A stretch of DNA of 64,000 nt, from NCBI GenBank assembly GCA_963933115.1, contig CAWVSL010000010.1, positions 1 through 64,000 of the forward strand. Direction: 5' to 3'. This DNA is from JALJPB01 sp963933115. Lineage in GTDB: Bacteria > Pseudomonadota > Gammaproteobacteria > Enterobacterales > Alteromonadaceae. The notes under the pieces were generated by a model that saw only the letters and a list, made by a program, of their open reading frames with translations, was not told the origin of the DNA and searched no databases. The first letter of the stretch is position 1. Every line of letters begins with the position of its first letter. Of the stretch, positions 1-7,351 are shown one piece after another. The translations under genes were made by a program, and so were the position numbers.

Positions 1-353
1 CTGGATGCGCATAATAGCGAGTTTTGATTTTTCGTCAACCCTTTTTTGATAATAATTTGAATTAAAGGTTTGATTGATTATAATTACTACCAAGTGGGTA
101 AAAATTCAGCTTTTTGATAAAACAACTTGGCAATACTTTGCTTAAACAAGATTAATATCTATAGCGAGTTATAAGGTTTATATAGATAGTTTGAATCTGA
201 TGTATGTCCTTGAGCCTATTTATTTACCTTTCTTTTTATTTTTTTTACATAAAAATCACACTTATAGTTGCACATTAGTAAAAGGTGGGTAACATAGAAT
301 CGCAATTTTGTATCCTTATATAATCATTTAATAATAATAATCAGGTATTAATT
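1..353. other. Intergenic region, left edge of window
   Basis: No convincing coding sequence is seen on either strand. On the plus strand TTGAAT (57-62) and TATAAT (79-84) are separated by 16 bases and make a fair sigma-70 promoter. If it drives the RRM gene at 354, the leader would be about 260 bases. The rest is AT-rich with no clear strong hairpin. A minus-strand ATG at 10-12 could begin a gene running off the left edge, but it has no ribosome binding site. Confidence 0.5.
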
Positions 354-821
354 ATGAAGAAGACTCCCCATTTTTTAATCGTTGTTTCAGTTGCTGTTGG
401 TTTAGCTGTAATAGGCTTTTTTTCTACTACTGTTTTTGATAATACGGTGTTGTTTGCTACTGTTGACCCGATGGTAGTTGCTATTAGTATTTTCATCGGT
501 GCTTTTGTCGCCCCTTTTATAGCTAAAAAAGAAATTTCTGGAGATGAACCAGATATCAAGACTCTATATGTTGGTAATTTACCCTACCGTGCTAACGAGT
601 CTTCCATTCGAGAATTGTTTGCTCAATATGGTACTGTCCATTCAGTTCGCTTAATGAAAGATAAGCATACAGGTAAACGACGTGGTTTTGGTTTTGTTGA
701 AATGTCAGGTGGTGATGGTGATGATGCAGTGTCTGCACTAAACGATACTGAATTTCAGCAACGAACACTAAAAGTTCGCGAAGCTAAAGATAGAGTTGAC
801 AGAGTTGCTGATGATATTTAG
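354..821 (+). CDS. Membrane-anchored RRM RNA-binding protein
   Basis: A 155-residue protein with two hydrophobic segments (about residues 7-24 and 38-56) followed by one RNA recognition motif. The RRM is clear: RNP2 is LYVGNL at 71-76 and RNP1 is around RRGFGFVEM at 109-117, with both aromatic positions kept. It should bind single-stranded RNA. Bacterial RRM proteins are often small and cold-related, but most are soluble, so two N-terminal membrane helices are unusual. An AGG lies about 8 bases before the ATG, and a strong terminator follows the stop, so it is probably a single-gene transcript. The domain call is certain; the cellular role is unknown. Confidence 0.85.
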   Translation: MKKTPHFLIVVSVAVGLAVIGFFSTTVFDNTVLFATVDPMVVAISIFIGAFVAPFIAKKEISGDEPDIKTLYVGNLPYRANESSIRELFAQYGTVHSVRLMKDKHTGKRRGFGFVEMSGGDGDDAVSALNDTEFQQRTLKVREAKDRVDRVADDI

Positions 822-841
822 TAACCCTTTATAAGTTTTAT

Positions 842-872
842 AAAAAAACCCACTTACGTTGTGGGTTTTTTT
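842..872 (+). terminator. Rho-independent terminator after the RRM gene
   Basis: A-run plus CCCAC (848-853 area) pairs with GTGGG plus a T-run (861-872) around a 7-base loop. It lies about 20 bases after the RRM stop codon. Confidence 0.85.
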
Positions 873-1155
873 ATATCATAAATTTAATACTATGTTTTAA
901 AAGATCATTTTGTTGATTTATTTATGTCAGTTCGTCCTCGCATAAAGCTATTTAACACTAGATCATTACACCCAATTCTTTAGCTGAATATAAACTTTAG
1001 TTATGCCCAGTTAACTACCTCTTAGTATTAAATACATCGGCTTTACATGATAAAATGCCATACTCCACAGATATAATACCCTTTAATACTAGACAAAGTT
1101 TCAACTCACGTTAAAATCTGCGGTCTTTCTTATTGGCAACATAACAAGGTAATTA
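873..1155. other. Intergenic region before trmA
   Basis: About 280 bases after the terminator with no recognisable gene. It presumably holds the trmA promoter; I could not choose one with confidence. AAGGTAATTA just before the ATG at 1156 is the ribosome binding site. Confidence 0.4.
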
Positions 1156-2250
1156 ATGTTTAGTCACATTCACCCTGATAACTACGAACAACAGCTTACC
1201 GATAAACATACCACGATCAGTAATATGTTTGTCGACTTCCATTTGCCCGATGTTGATCTATTTAAGTCAGAGCCATTAAATTATCGCCAACGAGCTGAGT
1301 TTAGAATATGGCATGAAGGTAATGATCTTTATTATATTATGTTTAACAGCCAAACCAAAAAGAGATTTAGAGTTGATAGTTTTCCTGTCGCTAGTAAATT
1401 AATCAATCAAGCGATGGTAGGGTTGATAGCGGCTATCCGAGATAACGAAATATTAAGAAGAAAACTGTTTCAAGTCGACTTTCTTTCTACCCTAAGTGGC
1501 GAACTACTCATTAGTTTATTATACCACAAACCCTTAGATGAAGTTTGGGAGCAAGAAGCGCTTGAACTCAAAAATAAACTTTCAGTTATTGCACCTGTTG
1601 ATATCATTGGCCGTGCAAAAAAACAAAAAGTAATTTTAAATAAAGACTTTGTTATGGAGTCCTTAACTGTTGAAGGTACAACTTATAGTTATCAACAAGT
1701 CGAAAATAGTTTTACGCAGCCTAACGCCAAAGTAAATGAGAAAATGTTGTCATGGGCGAAGCAAGCAACGATGGATACAGGTGGCGATTTAATAGAGCTG
1801 TATTGTGGTAACGGGAATTTCAGTATTGCCCTAGCTCAAAATTTTGATCGAGTATTAGGCACAGAAATATCAAAAACCTCCGTAAAGTCCGCTCAAATAA
1901 ATATTACTACCAATAATATGACTAATATTGATATTGTTCGGATGTCGAGTGAAGAGTTTAGCCAAGCGATGAATGGCGAACGAAAATTTAGACGATTGGA
2001 AGGTTTTGATTTAACTGCCTATAACTATGACACGGTATTAGTTGATCCACCACGCGCTGGTTTAGACCCTGACAGTGTAGAATTAGTCAGTCGGTTTAAA
2101 CGTATTATTTACGTGTCTTGTAGTCCTGAAACACTTAAAGATAATTTAACTGAGTTATGTAAAACTCATACTATTGAAAAATTTGCCTTATTTGATCAAT
2201 TTCCATATACCGACCATATTGAAACAGGTGTAATACTTACTAGGAAATAG
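1156..2250 (+). CDS. trmA: tRNA (uracil-5-)-methyltransferase TrmA
   Basis: A 364-residue SAM-dependent enzyme that makes m5U54 (ribothymidine) in the T loop of tRNA. The length is almost that of E. coli TrmA (366). Visible motifs are the SAM-binding LYCGNGNFSIALA, DPPRAGLD, the catalytic nucleophile C322 in YVSCSPETL, and the general base E356 near the C terminus in HIETGV. The ATG is preceded by AAGG. It is a single gene, convergent with fabR. Confidence 0.96.
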   Translation: MFSHIHPDNYEQQLTDKHTTISNMFVDFHLPDVDLFKSEPLNYRQRAEFRIWHEGNDLYYIMFNSQTKKRFRVDSFPVASKLINQAMVGLIAAIRDNEILRRKLFQVDFLSTLSGELLISLLYHKPLDEVWEQEALELKNKLSVIAPVDIIGRAKKQKVILNKDFVMESLTVEGTTYSYQQVENSFTQPNAKVNEKMLSWAKQATMDTGGDLIELYCGNGNFSIALAQNFDRVLGTEISKTSVKSAQINITTNNMTNIDIVRMSSEEFSQAMNGERKFRRLEGFDLTAYNYDTVLVDPPRAGLDPDSVELVSRFKRIIYVSCSPETLKDNLTELCKTHTIEKFALFDQFPYTDHIETGVILTRK

Positions 2251-2291
2251 TCAATATTTAGACTTTACACCCTCTACACAATCGATAGTTT

Positions 2292-2900
2292 CTATATTTT
2301 AGAACTCATCGCCAATGCGCCACGTGCCAATATACGTAATTGTAATATGGTGCGTCGTGTAAGAGCATTTTGTTCTTTTTTATCAACATCTAGGGCATCG
2401 GCCCCTGCACTAAAAACAATAACAACAGCGGCATTAGCCTGTAAATAAGCAACTTCTGCGCTAATTTTGTTGGCATGCTGCAAGTAATCACATAATTCTA
2501 AGGTAAAATAATGGATTTCTCGGTTAACCGCTGCACGAAATGCTTGCGATGTTCCTGAGCGTTCTCGTAATAACAACCTAAAAATATTGCCGTTACTTTC
2601 TAAAAACTCCATAAATGTCACCACAGAAATCTTCACAACAGAACCACCTTTTTCGATACGCTGTCTTGCTTGACGCATAAGCTGACGCAAAGTTAAGCCT
2701 GCTTCATCGACTAAGGTTAAGCCTAATTCATCCATATCGCTAAAATGACGATAGAAAGACGTTGGCGCTAAACCGGCCTCTTTAGCCACTTCACGTAAGC
2801 TCAAACTCGAAAAACTACGCTCAGCACTTAATTGTCCTAATGCAGCATCAATTATCTGTCGGCGAGTTTTCTCTTTTTGCTGCGCTCTAATACCGCTCAT
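2292..2900 (-). CDS. fabR: TetR-family repressor of unsaturated fatty acid genes, FabR
   Basis: A 202-residue TetR-type regulator. The N-terminal helix-turn-helix (about residues 11-57) contains LREVAKEAGLAPTSFYRHF, typical of FabR. FabR senses the balance of saturated and unsaturated acyl-ACP/CoA and represses fabA, fabB or desaturase genes. Here it is divergent from an acyl desaturase, and the shared 182-base gap holds a near-perfect palindrome at 3030-3047 next to the desaturase start. This supports control of the desaturase and perhaps autoregulation. The assignment rests on sequence resemblance and context. Confidence 0.9.
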   Translation of the reverse strand: MSGIRAQQKEKTRRQIIDAALGQLSAERSFSSLSLREVAKEAGLAPTSFYRHFSDMDELGLTLVDEAGLTLRQLMRQARQRIEKGGSVVKISVVTFMEFLESNGNIFRLLLRERSGTSQAFRAAVNREIHYFTLELCDYLQHANKISAEVAYLQANAAVVIVFSAGADALDVDKKEQNALTRRTILQLRILARGALAMSSKI

Positions 2901-3029
2901 TAGCTAACCATGTTAATTTTTAAAGTGACCTCTATATCATACTGAATTATCGGCGGATTGTCAGTTGAAGTCTTTTACCTACTAAAAATTTCATTTGGGA
3001 CTTGACTGGTCTGATATGTCAGATAGAAT

Positions 3030-3047
3030 AGTGTACACTTGTACGCT
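3030..3047. promoter_or_regulatory. Palindromic operator, probable FabR site
   Basis: AGTGTACA-CT-TGTACGCT is an inverted repeat with 7 of 8 arm positions matching. It lies 36 bases before the desaturase start and resembles the GTACA/TGTAC core of FabR sites upstream of unsaturated fatty acid genes. The FabR link is inferred from the neighbouring fabR gene. Confidence 0.7.
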
Positions 3048-3082
3048 GAAATATTTGATCATCTTAACTTAGCAGGAAAAAA

Positions 3083-4201
3083 ATGACTAAACCCAAATTA
3101 ATCTGGCTGAATGTAAGCTTTTTTTTAATTACCTTTTTAATTGCCATAATAGCAGTGCCCTATCGCGCATTTACTCATGGTTTTGACAGTGCTGAAATAT
3201 CTTTTGCCGTTATTTGTTTTATCTATTGTGGTATGTCGATAACTGCTGGTTATCATCGTTTATGGTCCCATAAAACCTATCAAGCTCATTGGAGTCTTAG
3301 GCTTATTTTCGCCTTAGGTGGCGCTTTTGCATTACAAAATAGTATTTTACATTGGTGTTCAGACCACCGAATACATCATAAACATGTCGATAATAATGGT
3401 GTTGACCCTTATTCAGCAAAAATGGGTTTCTGGTATTCACACATTGGTTGGATGCTAAGAGAATATCAAGCGAGCCGCTATAGTGATTATACGAATGTTA
3501 GGGATATTCAAAAAGATCCAATCGTTGCCTGGCAACACAAATATTACTTCCAACTAATGATATTAATGAATGTTGGTATTCCCCTCGCTTTTGGCCTTTG
3601 GCATGGCAATATCCTTAATAGCCTATTGCTAGTCGGTTTTTTAAGGTTAGTGCTTAGCCATCACACCACTTTTTTTATCAATTCTTTAGCTCATACTTGG
3701 GGTAAACAAACTTACACTGATAAAAATACGGCTCGAGATAACGGTTTCTTAGCTTTTTTAACCTTTGGTGAAGGTTATCATAACTTTCATCATATCTTTG
3801 AGAATGATTACCGTAACGGTATTCGCTGGTGGCAATTTGATCCAACCAAATGGTTAATTAAAAGCTGTGAATATATCAAGCTGACATCGCAACTTCGAGT
3901 AAGTCCAGAAGATCGGATTGCTAAGACTAAGTTAGCTATGGTACTAAAACGCAGCCAACAAAAATTAAAGTCTCACCCCGATGCTGAAAAATTACTCGAG
4001 CGCCTACAATATGAATACGATACTTTAGTCCATAAGATAAATGAATATTATGCGGTACGTAAACAAGTCTTTGCCCTTAAAAAACAACAATTAGTTGTGG
4101 ATGTCGAAAATTCAGAACCAATGAAACAATATCAAGTGCTTAAACAGCGGTTAGCCGATCAGCAACGTAGTTGGCAGTTATTCACTGCAAATATTGCTTA
4201 A
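3083..4201 (+). CDS. Membrane fatty acid (acyl-CoA delta-9 type) desaturase
   Basis: A 372-residue integral membrane di-iron desaturase. The three histidine boxes are intact: HRLWSH at 58-63, HRIHH at 95-99 and HNFHH at 233-237. Hydrophobic segments lie near 8-25, 38-55, 72-88 and 155-190. The enzyme should insert a cis double bond in saturated acyl chains using oxygen, raising membrane fluidity, which suits a cold-water bacterium. Residues about 280-372 form a charged, probably helical C-terminal extension. AGCAGGAAAAAA before the ATG is the ribosome binding site. Divergence from fabR and the palindrome at 3030 suggest FabR repression. Confidence 0.92.
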   Translation: MTKPKLIWLNVSFFLITFLIAIIAVPYRAFTHGFDSAEISFAVICFIYCGMSITAGYHRLWSHKTYQAHWSLRLIFALGGAFALQNSILHWCSDHRIHHKHVDNNGVDPYSAKMGFWYSHIGWMLREYQASRYSDYTNVRDIQKDPIVAWQHKYYFQLMILMNVGIPLAFGLWHGNILNSLLLVGFLRLVLSHHTTFFINSLAHTWGKQTYTDKNTARDNGFLAFLTFGEGYHNFHHIFENDYRNGIRWWQFDPTKWLIKSCEYIKLTSQLRVSPEDRIAKTKLAMVLKRSQQKLKSHPDAEKLLERLQYEYDTLVHKINEYYAVRKQVFALKKQQLVVDVENSEPMKQYQVLKQRLADQQRSWQLFTANIA

Positions 4202-4283
4202 GTATACAATAGGGTTAGCTGGTATTGATCTGTTGGTAATATTTTTCCATATAATAACTTTATCTTGTTAATTTTTATTTAAT

Positions 4284-4311
4284 AAAAAAGGAGCTGACTA
4301 GCTCCTTTTTT
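4284..4311. terminator. Bidirectional terminator between desaturase and hemE
   Basis: AAAAAAGGAGCT (4284-4295) pairs with AGCTCCTTTTTT (4300-4311) around a 4-base loop. It has a T-run on both strands, as expected between convergent genes. Confidence 0.88.
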
Positions 4312-4328
4312 GATGAATAAATAATAAA

Positions 4329-5396
4329 CTACTTATGATACGGTTTAGATAAACGATGTACAGACTCAATAAAGTGCCCTGCGTGCTCAGGATCAACGTC
4401 AGGATGAATACCGTGACCTAAGTTAAACACGTGACCAGTACCACCTTCACCAAAACCCGCTAATATCTTTGATACTTCTTGTTCAATACGTGGTTTAGGC
4501 GCATACAACATTGATGGGTCCATATTACCTTGAAGAGCTACCTTATCACCAATACGTGCTTTAGCGTTTTCAATATCAATCGTCCAATCTAAAGCTACTG
4601 CATCACAACCTGTTGCAGCGATGCTTTCTAACCACATACCGCCATTTTTGGTAAATAGGGTTACCGGTACTTTACGCCCTTCATTATGACGGGTTAGACT
4701 ATCAACAATTTTGGCCATATATTGTAGTGAGAATTCTTGATAGTCACGAGGAGATAACACACCACCCCAAGTATCAAATACCATCACTGATTGTGCACCA
4801 GCAGCAATTTGAGCGTTTAAATAACTAATCACAGAATCTGCTAGTTTATCAAGTAACAAATGCAAGGTTTGAGGATCAGAGAACATCATTTTTTTAATTT
4901 TGGTGAACGCTTTAGAGCTACCACCTTCAATCATATAAGTTGCCAATGTCCAAGGACTACCTGAAAAGCCAATTAAGGGCACTTCACCTTTAAGCTCTTT
5001 ACGAATCGTACGGACTGCATTCATCACGTAACCTAATTCATCTTCAGGGTCCGGCACGGCAATTTTTTCAACATCGGCTTTACACGTAATTGGACGTTCA
5101 AATTTCGGCCCCTCACCTGTTTCAAAATATAAACCTAAGCCCATAGCATCAGGAATAGTTAAAATGTCACTAAATAAAATAGCGGCATCTAGAGGAAAAC
5201 GACGTAAAGGTTGAATTGTTACTTCACAAGCAAGCTCAGCATTACGACACACTGACATAAAATCGCCGGCATTTTTACGTACTTCTCGATATTCTGGCAA
5301 ATAACGTCCCGCTTGGCGCATCATCCATACAGGAGTGTAATCTACAGGTTCACGTAATAACGCACGTAAATAATTATCATTTTTTAATTCAGTCAT
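4329..5396 (-). CDS. hemE: Uroporphyrinogen decarboxylase HemE
   Basis: A 355-residue cytosolic enzyme that removes four carboxyl groups from uroporphyrinogen III to give coproporphyrinogen III in heme synthesis. The family signature PVWMMRQAGRYLPEYR is at residues 22-37, with FSDIL and GFSGSPWTL further in and the C-terminal NLGHGI. The length matches E. coli HemE (354). A GAGG ribosome binding site lies about 10 bases before the ATG. It stands alone, away from the hemC-hemD-hemX-hemY block at 34.6-38.9 kb. Confidence 0.97.
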   Translation of the reverse strand: MTELKNDNYLRALLREPVDYTPVWMMRQAGRYLPEYREVRKNAGDFMSVCRNAELACEVTIQPLRRFPLDAAILFSDILTIPDAMGLGLYFETGEGPKFERPITCKADVEKIAVPDPEDELGYVMNAVRTIRKELKGEVPLIGFSGSPWTLATYMIEGGSSKAFTKIKKMMFSDPQTLHLLLDKLADSVISYLNAQIAAGAQSVMVFDTWGGVLSPRDYQEFSLQYMAKIVDSLTRHNEGRKVPVTLFTKNGGMWLESIAATGCDAVALDWTIDIENAKARIGDKVALQGNMDPSMLYAPKPRIEQEVSKILAGFGEGGTGHVFNLGHGIHPDVDPEHAGHFIESVHRLSKPYHK

Positions 5397-5473
5397 TCAA
5401 TTGGCCTCAATTCTCGTATGCTGAACATTCTAGCATTCGCTCTGTTTTGAATCTATGGTGGAAATCAAGTCAA

Positions 5474-5765
5474 TTGACAGAAATATTTAGTAACATTTAT
5501 AAAAAAAAGAGTTTTGTAACGTTGGCATATAAATCAATAAGTTAAAAACAACATTGTTACAAAAAACCTATGTACGAATAAACTCGTTGAGTTTATGCTC
5601 TATTAAAGTTGTTGCAGCGGCAAGAATGGTTTGCTATAAATTGCCTGCGCTAGAGAAAACGACCAATAATAATAATAAGTTTTTAAAAGTATAACTAAAA
5701 AGAGTTTTGTTTAACAAAACCGTACAGCGAGCATTTCAAGCCTTACCTTTGGTAAGGCTTTTTTA
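5474..5765 (+). ncRNA. Candidate structured noncoding RNA upstream of hemE
   Basis: This stretch has a near-consensus plus-strand promoter (TTGACA 5474-5479, 17-base spacer, TTATAA 5497-5502) and a strong terminator (5738-5765), but no credible ORF between them. A transcript from about 5509 to 5765 would be about 255 nt. Predicted pairings include TTTTGTAAC (5512-5520) with GTTACAAAA (5556-5564), AAACTC/GAGTTT (5580-5594), and GTTTTG/CAAAAC (5704-5720). I do not recognise a known family: there are no CsrA-type GGA loops and no tmRNA or 6S features. The remaining gap to arfA (5766-6012) shows nothing definite. Confidence 0.4.
5738..5765 (+). terminator. Strong intrinsic terminator with no coding gene upstream
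   Basis: AAGCCTTACC (5738-5747), loop TTT, GGTAAGGCTT (5751-5760), then a T-run. The 10-bp stem is perfect. The nearest upstream gene, hemE, points the other way, so the hairpin must end an unannotated transcript. Confidence 0.85.
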
Positions 5766-6012
5766 TTGCCTGCGATAAAGTCTCCGTTAACAACTGTTAA
5801 TCCACTTACGCTAGAGCCTAATTCCCCCTTAATTATCGACTCTTTTATTTAATCTGAGGCTTTATTAAAAATAATTTTTCTACTTTACACTTTTATCTTA
5901 AATTAAAATTTTCATGCCTTTATCGCTTTGTAATTGAATACTGGCTAAGCTTGGATATAATATCATTTGAATACCATCCTTAAATTAAATATTACAAAAG
6001 TGAGACCAAACA

Positions 6013-6201
6013 ATGAATCAATCAAAAAACAAATCATACGCCATCGAAATTGGTCGAGGTAAAATCAAAGACAACTTTCTAGCTGCGCTTGTAACCTCTA
6101 ATATATATAAGGTCCAAGTAGTCAAAACTAAAAAAGGGAAAGGGTCATATCAGCGCAAAAAAAAGCACAAAGGACAAGAGTCCTATTTAATAGCTGCATA
6201 A
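6013..6201 (+). CDS. arfA: Alternative ribosome-rescue factor ArfA
   Basis: A 62-residue basic protein with the ArfA core: GKIKDNFLAALV at about 16-27 and KKGKGSYQRKKKHKG around 40-54. ArfA recruits RF2 to ribosomes stalled at the end of a non-stop mRNA and backs up tmRNA. In E. coli the arfA message is itself made non-stop by RNase III cleavage or early termination at a hairpin, so that active ArfA accumulates only when tmRNA fails. Here a 14-bp perfect hairpin begins at codon 56 and carries the stop codon in its loop, which fits the same logic. An untagged truncated product would keep the conserved core. Confidence 0.93.
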   Translation: MNQSKNKSYAIEIGRGKIKDNFLAALVTSNIYKVQVVKTKKGKGSYQRKKKHKGQESYLIAA

Positions 6202-6233
6202 TTTAACAAATGTGATTATTAAATAGGACTTTT
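6179..6233 (+). promoter_or_regulatory. arfA 3' hairpin, probable RNase III/termination control element
   Basis: AGTCCTATTTAATA (6179-6192) is perfectly complementary to TATTAAATAGGACT (6217-6230), with four T residues at 6230-6233. The 24-base loop holds the arfA stop codon TAA (6199-6201). The 5' arm covers codons 56-60, so cleavage in the 5' arm would leave a message without a stop codon. A smaller AGGAC/GTCCT pairing (6171-6183) could compete with it. Confidence 0.8.
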
Positions 6234-6479
6234 ATGTAAGTCAAAAATACAAAGGACAATGATTATTTTCTTCTAAATGTCTTCTTAATAATATATCAAT
6301 AACATTAAGGCTGTTTGGTGAATATGAAAGTGACTATAGTGATGGAGGAATTGGGATAACGTGATCAGCCCGACGTGGAAATTACCATATGAGATTAAAC
6401 CGCTTTAAATAGAGGCAAAGCCAAATTTAATCAGTTAATTAGAATCATTTTAATCTCAAAGTAGAAACACAATATCGCT

Positions 6480-6788
6480 TTACTTATTCTTAGTATTAAA
6501 AACGGGACAAGATGGGCTTAGACTTGGACTTACTTCAGCAATCAAAGCATTTGTATCCTGCGAGCAGGGAATGGCATTTATTCCTTTTTCAGAGCCATTT
6601 CCATCTGTAAGTTCGTTGCAAGCAGAATTACGAGAGGCCTTACCAACCGATGTCTTATCTTCAGTCATTGGGCCACATTTAAGGTTAACCTGCATATACC
6701 CATACTTTCTATCGTTATCTGTAAGCTCGACACTTGAGCAGCCATTAAAAAAAAATCCTCCTATTAACATCAATAGTAACTTATCCAT
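6480..6788 (-). CDS. Small putative lipoprotein of unknown function
   Basis: A 102-residue protein with a short lipoprotein signal: a charged start, hydrophobic residues 4-14, and an NGC lipobox-like site with the acceptor at C17. AAGGGAT lies about 8 bases before the ATG, which supports this strand over the overlapping plus-strand frame at 6571-6801. The mature part is polar, with four more cysteines that could form disulfides in the periplasm. I do not recognise a family. It is isolated between arfA and the polA downstream region. Confidence 0.6.
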   Translation of the reverse strand: MDKLLLMLIGGFFFNGCSSVELTDNDRKYGYMQVNLKCGPMTEDKTSVGKASRNSACNELTDGNGSEKGINAIPCSQDTNALIAEVSPSLSPSCPVFNTKNK

Positions 6789-7136
6789 TTTTATCCCTTA
6801 ATCGCCCAACTAAAAGATATACTATATATGATATATTCCGCCGAGCATATCAACTCCTGTCTCTATTAATACTGTTATATGCTGGCTCTAAACTTTTGTA
6901 ATATCTTATTTTTTGCCGTGGTAATTTAAATGTCGCTGGATGTGAGTTAAACTCTAAAAAAAATGTTGTTACCTCCATCGATAGTTTTTTGAATTTATAC
7001 CTAACCAACCTCAATTGATGAGTTTAATTGAAATAACCTTATATAAATTAACAAACAAACCATTGAGGCCGTATTATTGATGTTGGAGTGCAGTGCTTAC
7101 ATGATGTGTCTTCGCCTATCAGCTATTACTGGAGGC
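6789..7136. other. Intergenic region between the lipoprotein and the sRNA candidate
   Basis: About 350 AT-rich bases with no supported gene. It contains a short palindromic patch ATATATGATATAT near 6823-6836. In E. coli the gene after polA-spf is engB (yihA); it is not present here. Confidence 0.4.
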
Positions 7137-7165
7137 AAAAAAAAACCGATAGCAAGGCTATCGGT
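7137..7165 (-). terminator. Intrinsic terminator of the polA-downstream sRNA
   Basis: ACCGATAGC (7145-7153) pairs with GCTATCGGT (7157-7165) around a 3-base loop. On the minus strand it is followed by nine T residues (complement of 7137-7145). Confidence 0.9.
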
Positions 7166-7221
7166 GTATAAGCTATGAGGAAGCTAAAATAAAATATTAC
7201 AACAAGCGTTCATTGGGGAAC
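7137..7221 (-). ncRNA. Candidate Hfq-type small RNA at the Spot 42 position downstream of polA
   Basis: On the minus strand a -35 (TTTACA, 7252-7257) and a perfect -10 (TATAAT, 7228-7233) are 18 bases apart. The RNA would start near 7221 and end in a terminator at 7137-7165, giving about 85 nt. It has a small 5' hairpin (GTTC/GAAC), a U/A-rich single-stranded stretch ending TTTTAG, then the terminator with a 9-U tail, the layout of Hfq-dependent sRNAs. In E. coli the gene directly after polA on the same strand is spf (Spot 42). The conserved Spot 42 5' end is not evident, so homology is a positional inference. Confidence 0.6.
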
Positions 7222-7351
7222 AAAAGCATTATAGAGTATCCGCTCTAACCTTGTAAAGTTAAATTTGTAATTAATTTACATTTATGTAATTTAATTACAA
7301 AAAAGTTACAAACATCGACACTCTGCTATATTAAGAGATAAAATTAAACAG

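Noticed and set aside
1..12. Minus-strand ATG at 10-12 that could begin a gene running off the left edge
   Set aside because: Only four codons are visible and there is no ribosome binding site.
5627..5695. 22-codon frame inside the candidate RNA upstream of hemE
   Set aside because: No clear ribosome binding site and low-complexity Asn codons; not supported as a gene.
6571..6801. Plus-strand frame of 76 codons opposite the small lipoprotein
   Set aside because: The minus-strand frame has a signal, lipobox and ribosome binding site; this one has none.
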